From contig MU634822.1 of NCBI GenBank assembly GCA_026770595.1, positions 1 through 10,017 of the forward strand: a DNA stretch of 10,017 nucleotides, in the 5' to 3' direction. Of the stretch, positions 5,923-10,017 are shown piece by piece; the stretch's first letter is position 1, and each line of letters begins with the position of its first letter. The notes below the pieces were generated by a model. That model was not told where the DNA came from. It saw nothing but the letters and a program-made list of their open reading frames with translations, and made no database searches. The stretch is from Ochromonadaceae sp. CCMP2298. Its lineage: Eukaryota > Sar > Synurophyceae > Ochromonadales > Ochromonadaceae. A program made the translations under genes and the position numbers.

Positions 5923-7658
5923 ATGTCAGCATTCGACGCGGTCGCCGCCAGCTACCCTGTCGCCGTGGGATTTTTTGCTGAGAGCTCTGCTTTCTTCACG
6001 AACACCCCGGCTGCACTGGTATACCACTTGATCCAGGTGAAGACCTTTGAGGACGTGAACGACGGTGAATATGTTCTATTTCCATACCTGCACCGACCCC
6101 CACAGTGATGCCGGCTGCCGATGTGGTGGTGGCGGGCTATCCTCTGCTGTGGGGAAGAGTCACGGGCAAGATTCTCCAGATCATAGACGGCAGGCAGAAC
6201 ATCACAGTGACGCCGGGCCTGCCCAACACGCCTGGTATCACTCTGCCGAACCTCACCAACGTGATCCTGCCCATGCCGATGCTGCTGACGGTAGTCCAAG
6301 CCAAGCTCGACGAGGGAATACAGCAGGCTGCCGCGGCGCTCAAGACGACAGGTAGGTCGTTGGTCAGAGATAGTGGGTCGGTTGCCAAGGGGGTGAGTCT
6401 CGACGGCAAGGAGTTCCCGTGCAACGCCAAGAAGGAGATCGCTGTGCGAATGTACAATCTGATTACCATCACGCGTGTGTGGAGCTCAGAGCGCTTCGAC
6501 AAGTACGCGCCCGAGCTGGTGCTAGCCCAAACTCTGCTGGGGGACACCGCCAAGCTGCTCTCCGACACGAGATCGCTCAAGGCATGGGAGTACGTGGACT
6601 ACGGTCTGCAAGACTTTAACCACATCAATCACCTGCCCTTGTTCTCCGAGGGATTCGGGCTAAACATGCGTGCGGAGAAGGCCCTGCTGTTCGAGTACAA
6701 TGGCACAGACTACAGCAAGAGCTCCATCCTCGAGTTTGCAGAGCCTGGCACATGGACGAAGGCGGTTTTCAAGCGGGGCAAGACAGACCCCACGACGCGG
6801 GCGACTCTGCGCACCGCTGCGATCAACCTGCAGAGGTTCTGTGTAATATTCTACGGCCACGAGTTCATCGACACCCTGAAGCCCCTCATCCACGCCCTGG
6901 ACAACGATTCCTACCTGTGGGAGGACTACGAAAAACTATTCGTGCTGTGGCGCATCAACCTGATGCTGCAGCAGGTGGGCATGATCCTCCACTCCGAGCT
7001 GTTCTGGAAGGAGGAGAGAGACTTGGCGACAGTGGCAGGGTGCGCGGGGCTGCTGCGGGGCAAGACCGAGGAGTGCATCATCCAGTTCTACACCAAGACG
7101 AGAGGAGTGACCGAGGCGCCGCACCGCAAGTTCCACGAGGGCTCCAAGATCGCGAAGACCATCGTCTTCCGAGTGCCCTCTCCTTCCAAGACCCCCTCGC
7201 CCAAGAAGATCTCGGGCACCGACGGTGAGGAGCCTTGCGAGATTCTGCGCGACCTCGACGAGGATGGGGAGATTAGGGAAGATTGAGGGAGGAAGTAAAG
7301 AAAGAGAGGAGTAAAAGGGAAAAAGGGGGACGACAAGGAAATAGTGGAGAAAGGAGGAAAAGGGGACCTCGTCTGCAACTTAAGTCTTACGGAGATTCTG
7401 CAGCTGAAGAAAAAGGAGGGAGATACTCTTAAGTGCGGCAATAAGGAATGCAAGTTCCAGCACAGGAGGTCCCTCGCAGAGATCACGCAGACCAAGGCAA
7501 GAGTAGCTGGCAAGGCCTGGATCCGGGACTCGGAGGTCAGGAACAGCCTCAAGGAGGCCATCGCAGCAGTACCCGACAGCTCCTGGAAGACCGCCACCGC
7601 CCCGCCCCCCGAGATAGCTGGAGCCGAACAGAAGAGAAGGAGGGTGGCGTTCAAGTAG
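5923..7658 (+). pseudogene. Gag-like retroelement protein, broken by a frame shift and two stops
   Basis: Three consecutive open pieces look like one protein. Piece 1, 5923-6108 (61 codons, starts MSAFDAVAASYP), ends at a TGA. Piece 2, from the ATG at 6108 to 7286 (about 392 codons), is one base back in frame; the two overlap as TGATG. A one-base change in the C5 run at 6097-6101 would join them. Piece 3, 7344-7658 (104 codons), is in the same frame as piece 2, separated by TGA (7284-7286), a TAA (7296-7298) and a purine-rich linker. Piece 2 is mostly helical with a conserved-looking centre (RFCVIFYGHEF, then LWEDYEKLFVLWRINL) and ends in an acidic tail. Piece 3 holds C-x4-C-x3-H (CGNKECKFQH) with an earlier Cys in VCNLSL, like the single zinc finger of some protist Gag proteins. 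GC-rich and intronless, unlike its neighbours. No protease, reverse transcriptase or integrase is seen. Family assignment is by pattern only; a host gene is possible. Confidence 0.5.
7344..7658 (+). CDS. Zinc-finger-bearing downstream frame of the Gag-like gene
   Basis: An ATG-initiated frame of 104 codons that may be a separate short protein or the C-terminal part of the Gag-like protein. The key motif is CGNKECKFQH followed by basic residues (HRRSLAEITQTK), with a Lys/Arg-rich, possibly nuclear-targeting end (EQKRRRVAFK). Its frame is the same as that of 6105-7286, so the in-frame TGA and TAA between them are the only break. No splice pair with a pyrimidine tract was found that would remove those stops. 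Confidence 0.4.
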   Translation: MEKGGKGDLVCNLSLTEILQLKKKEGDTLKCGNKECKFQHRRSLAEITQTKARVAGKAWIRDSEVRNSLKEAIAAVPDSSWKTATAPPPEIAGAEQKRRRVAFK

Positions 7659-7898
7659 GAATCAGGCGGTGATGCACACACAGCAATCGCACAACACTTC
7701 ACCACCCCCACTCACCTGCACACCGAGAGCTCGCTCATGGAGATGCCGCCCGCCGAGGGAGCTGGCGCTATACCGGCAGGCGAGACGCAGGACGGCGCGG
7801 GCAGGAGCGGGGAGAAGGCCAGCGGGGGGGAGATGGCCCTCACCACCCTCCAGGATGTAGAGGTGTGGCTAGTGCTGCAAGGCAGCCAGTGGGTATAC

Positions 7899-7985
7899 CT
7901 TCCCCCTGTGACGGTACAGTACGTACTATCCATAGTTTGTCCGTTACACGTCCCTGGTGTACAGTACGTACTTCCCCTTTCACGG
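7899..7985. repeat. 72-bp-spaced short repeats with an AGTACGTACT palindrome
   Basis: GTACAGTACGTACT occurs exactly at 7914-7927 and 7959-7972; its core AGTACGTACT is a perfect 10-bp palindrome. A second pair, CTTCCCC plus ~CACGG, begins at 7899 and 7971. The pairs interleave, so this is a compact patch of direct and inverted repeats placed where the Gag-frame coding character stops. Confidence 0.75.
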
Positions 7986-8050
7986 CAGCCGTTACATTCC
8001 TCAGCCGTTTGCTGGCTCTGCTTGCGCCGACTGCATCTCTGCATGTCTGC

Positions 8051-8079
8051 CTGCTCTGCTCTGCTCTGTGCTGCTCTGT
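8051..8079. repeat. CTGCT/CTCTG microsatellite
   Basis: Near-tandem CTGCTCTG units over ~29 bp, in the spacer between the Gag-like gene and the autophagy gene. The rest of 8080-8370 shows no gene; it includes a T-rich stretch near 8245-8260. Confidence 0.7.
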
Positions 8080-8370
8080 ATGTAATTAGTCTTAACCACA
8101 ACCGCGACCGTAGACCCGCACCTGCGGCAGCACCAAGACCGGGGGGGAGGGAGAGCAGGGGAACTCCGAGGGCGAGCAGGTGGGCCCCGGCCCCTGCACC
8201 CATGCATTATTTAACCCCCAATTACACATAGCAGCATCGTCGATTTTTTTCGGTGTTTTTACAGCTACGGTCAACATTTATCACATACCACCTTCAAAGC
8301 CCAGTATATGTATATGGCTTGTGTTGATATCACCCTCGCATTCCATTCTTCCCATTCCTCCCAATGACAG

Positions 8371-8402
8371 AGGCATATAGGCATAGGCATAGGCATATAG
8401 GC
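8371..8402. repeat. (GGCATA)n short tandem repeat
   Basis: Five near-identical AGGCATA/AGGCATATA units end 16 bp from the stop codon of the autophagy gene, so they are in its 3' untranslated region if that is transcribed. Confidence 0.85.
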
Positions 8403-8417
8403 TTGGGAATAAGTGGA

Positions 8418-10017
8418 TCAACGCCTGGGCAGCCCCTCAGCGTAGCACACAAAGTACTCCGTGCCCTCGGGGAGGTTGTAGGGATTATCACACCCCGCCT
8501 CACCCGCACCCACACCTGCTCCTGCGCCTGTCCCTGCGCCTGTCCCTTCGCCTGCCCCGCCTGCGATGGACCCAGTCCCCTCTTTGCCTGCACCCGCGCC
8601 TGCCCCAGCCCCCACCCCAGCTCCACCCGCCCCAGCTCCAGCACCCGCGACTACCCTCGCATCAATGAAGAAAATTCTGCCCAGGATGTGTGATCGGTTC
8701 TCCCGCTGCTTGCTCTTGTTCAGGAAGACCTTGATAGAATCCTGTGCGTGTGTGTGTGTGTATGCGTGTGTGTGGGGGTGTTTAGTAGGAGAAGCAGTGT
8801 AAAAGTAGCTTTAGCAGGTTGAATGCACCCTCTTCCCCCTTTTCTCCCCTCCTCTCTCTCTCACTCACCTCTGCCAGGTATCTGTGGAGCGCGTTGGAGT
8901 GGAATGCCATCCAGATGCGCCTATTGCCTGTGACAACGGGCATGAACAGAGCCACATCACCCACCCTGTATAGGTAGGAAATATATGCATAGGATTTATA
9001 GGTAGGTATGTATGTATGTAGGGTTGGGATCGGAGATTAATAAGTTGGTATAGGAGGAGGGATTAAGGAGATAGGTATGGGATAGAATAAGGGTTTAATA
9101 GATGTATATGTTTGTAGGTACCTGAAATCCATGTATGTTATCTTAGGATGTCTTAACTGGAACCTGAGTCCCCTTTGCAATCTGCTGACCGAACCAGTGA
9201 CCTCTGCTGACAGCAGCCGCATCTCCGCAGCCATACCCCACTCCTCCCCATCTCCCTCCTCTCCCTCCTCCAATCCGCCCTCTTTCCCGTCTCCCCTTTT
9301 CCCTTCTTCATCTACGTCCCTGGTAGCAGCGGGTGCGGCTGAGGCGGGTGCAGGTGTAGGTGCAGGTGCAGCTGCAGGTGCGAGTGCAGGCGGAGGTACA
9401 AGTACAGGGTCCTCCAGATGCCCCGCTGCCAGCAGCTCTGCTAGGAATGCCTGCGTTGTGGGCTCCCCCTGCACTAGCTGCTGCAGCCCCCTCAGACCCA
9501 GCAGTCCCATTTTTGCCGCCCGCGCATGCCCCGCCGCCCCTGCTTCTGCTCCCGCAACTGACCCTTCTACCGCATCAGCTGCGGGGGCAGGCGTGGTGCC
9601 TTCACCGCTATCCCCCACCGCGGCACCCACACCCACGCCCGCTCCCGCTCCCATGCTCACACCTGCTCTGTCCAGCCTGCCCCTGAGTTCAGCCACCGTG
9701 TTCAGCAGCTGCAGGTTCTCGTAAGACATACGCTCTATCCGTAGACGCAGTGATCCCAACTCGTCTCGGGGTGCGGCGGGGAGAATGACACTGCCCCCCA
9801 TGCCCATACCGATGCCTGTGTCCATACTTGTGTTCACACCCATACCCATGCTGACGCTCACATCGCTGGGGAATATGATGTGCGACTGAGACTGTGACTG
9901 TGACTGTGTTAGCCCCGCCAGGTCTAGCTCTGACACCTGTGGCGTCCCCCCCAGCCCCCCCTCGTAGGAGTCATCCGTCAAGTCTCCTGACACATTCTTT
10001 CTTACCATCGCCCCCCT
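8418..10017 (-). CDS. Atg11/FIP200 (RB1CC1)-like autophagy scaffold, C-terminal 438 aa (partial)
   Basis: Exons on the minus strand: 10017-9122 (open at the window edge), 8965-8869, 8741-8418. Both introns are GT-AG (9121-8966, phase 2; 8868-8742, phase 0). The last ~145 residues match the Atg11/FIP200 claw domain: MDFRVGDVALFMPV, then WMAFHSNALHRYLAE, HILGRIFFIDARVV, and after an insert NPYNLPEGTEYFVCYAEG. In yeast and animals the claw of this large scaffold binds autophagy receptors and the Atg1/ULK kinase complex is assembled on the protein. N-terminal to it are a Ser/Gln patch, a coiled-coil segment (fragment residues ~84-117, RDELGSLRLRIERMSYENLQ), Ala/Pro/Gly low complexity, and an acidic stretch (~233-262). 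Full-length relatives are often above 1000 residues with long coiled coils, so most of the protein lies beyond 10017. The ATG at 10008-10006 is probably internal. Acts in the cytosol at the phagophore. Confidence 0.85.
8493..8648 (-). repeat. Gly/Ala-rich repeat inserted inside the claw domain
   Basis: Fifty-two codons, mostly alternating Gly and Ala with a few Val, Thr, Glu and Lys, split the claw between its ILGRIFFIDARVV strand and the NPYNLPEGTEY segment. The insert stays in frame and the domain is readable on both sides. Confidence 0.85.
8743..8780. repeat. TG microsatellite at the acceptor of the last autophagy-gene intron
   Basis: TGTG/TGCG/TATG units over ~36 bp on the plus strand, which read as a CA repeat directly before the acceptor AG (8743-8742) in the gene's sense. 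Confidence 0.85.
9001..9020. repeat. (GTAT)n microsatellite in autophagy-gene intron
   Basis: GGTAGGTATGTATGTATGTA lies in the intron 9121-8966; a TAGGTAGG copy also sits at 8971 close to the acceptor. Confidence 0.75.
9884..9908 (-). repeat. Coding hexamer repeat giving a Gln-Ser run
   Basis: GACTGT units on the plus strand encode four Gln-Ser pairs in the autophagy protein (TQSQSQSQSH). It is an in-frame simple repeat in a disordered, Met/Gly-rich region. Confidence 0.8.

Larger units (their letters stand above)
7659..8231 (+). other. Uncertain open frame downstream of the Gag-like gene
   Basis: The same frame stays open after the TAG at 7656-7658 through to 8231, with an ATG at 7737. The part up to about 7910 (EMPPAEGAGAIPAGETQDG onward, then VEVWLVLQGSQWVYLPPV) looks mildly protein-like. 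From 7899 on it runs into repeats and loses coding character. It could be the start of a truncated Pol region or just a chance frame. No domain is recognised. Confidence 0.25.

Noticed and set aside
7088-7711. Minus-strand open frame of 207 codons
   Set aside because: Antisense of the Gag-like frames, which carry the zinc-finger motif; the minus-strand product is Ser/Leu/Phe-rich with no motif.
7712-8203. Minus-strand open frame of 163 codons
   Set aside because: The Gly/Ala start resembles the simple repeats common here; it overlaps microsatellites and has no motif.
5057-8417. Pair of long terminal repeats around the Gag-like gene
   Set aside because: I compared the flanks by eye and found no long matching copies; only short chance words are shared.
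9131-9724. Long plus-strand open frame (197 codons) rich in Ala/Pro/Ser
   Set aside because: It is the antisense shadow of the first visible exon of the autophagy gene; the minus strand has the coiled coil, splice sites and claw domain.
1-10017. tRNA genes, rRNA or CRISPR arrays
   Set aside because: No cloverleaf with conserved arm sequences, no rRNA core motifs and no regularly spaced identical repeats with unique spacers were found.

Overview
The window looks like nuclear DNA of a photosynthetic protist with a secondary (red-lineage) plastid, such as a stramenopile or haptophyte. Three genes are split by short spliceosomal introns (about 85-280 bp). One encodes a protein whose N-terminus reads as a signal peptide followed by a transit peptide with Phe at the predicted cleavage site, the hallmark of import into such plastids. 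There is no bacterial layout: no operons or ribosome binding sites. Exons are GC-rich. Introns and spacers are strongly strand-biased pyrimidine/purine tracts full of simple repeats. The lineage is an inference from these traits, not from a database match.

Layout. 1-946: no gene; a short telomere-like C-rich start, an AT-rich degenerate tandem repeat, and a degenerate repeat block. 947-2584 (-): a six-exon gene for a 237-aa TPR co-chaperone-like protein that keeps all five residues of the Hsp70/Hsp90 tail-binding clamp. 2585-2973: shared divergent promoter region. 2974-4621 (+): a seven-exon gene for a 225-aa, probably plastid-targeted tRNA-binding protein of the EMAPII/Trbp111 OB-fold family; one of its introns uses a GC donor. 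4622-5922: gene-poor spacer with a perfect hairpin, a 192-bp foldback (MITE-like) element, a GGT microsatellite and a two-copy ~60-bp repeat. 5923-7658 (+): a Gag-like retroelement reading frame broken by one frame shift and two in-frame stops, with a CCCH-like zinc-finger motif at its C-terminal end. 7659-8417: an uncertain open frame, short repeats and no sure gene. 8418-10017 (-): the last three exons of an Atg11/FIP200 (RB1CC1) autophagy scaffold gene, ending in the claw domain; its 5' part lies outside the window.

The three host genes have unrelated jobs: protein folding, organellar tRNA/translation, and autophagy. The TPR and tRNA-binding genes are head to head and may share a promoter. 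The most interesting unexplained signals are sequence modules shared between introns, both within one gene and between two unrelated genes. They suggest that introns here spread or are seeded by repeats. The foldback element and the broken Gag-like gene add evidence of mobile DNA between 4.8 and 7.9 kb.
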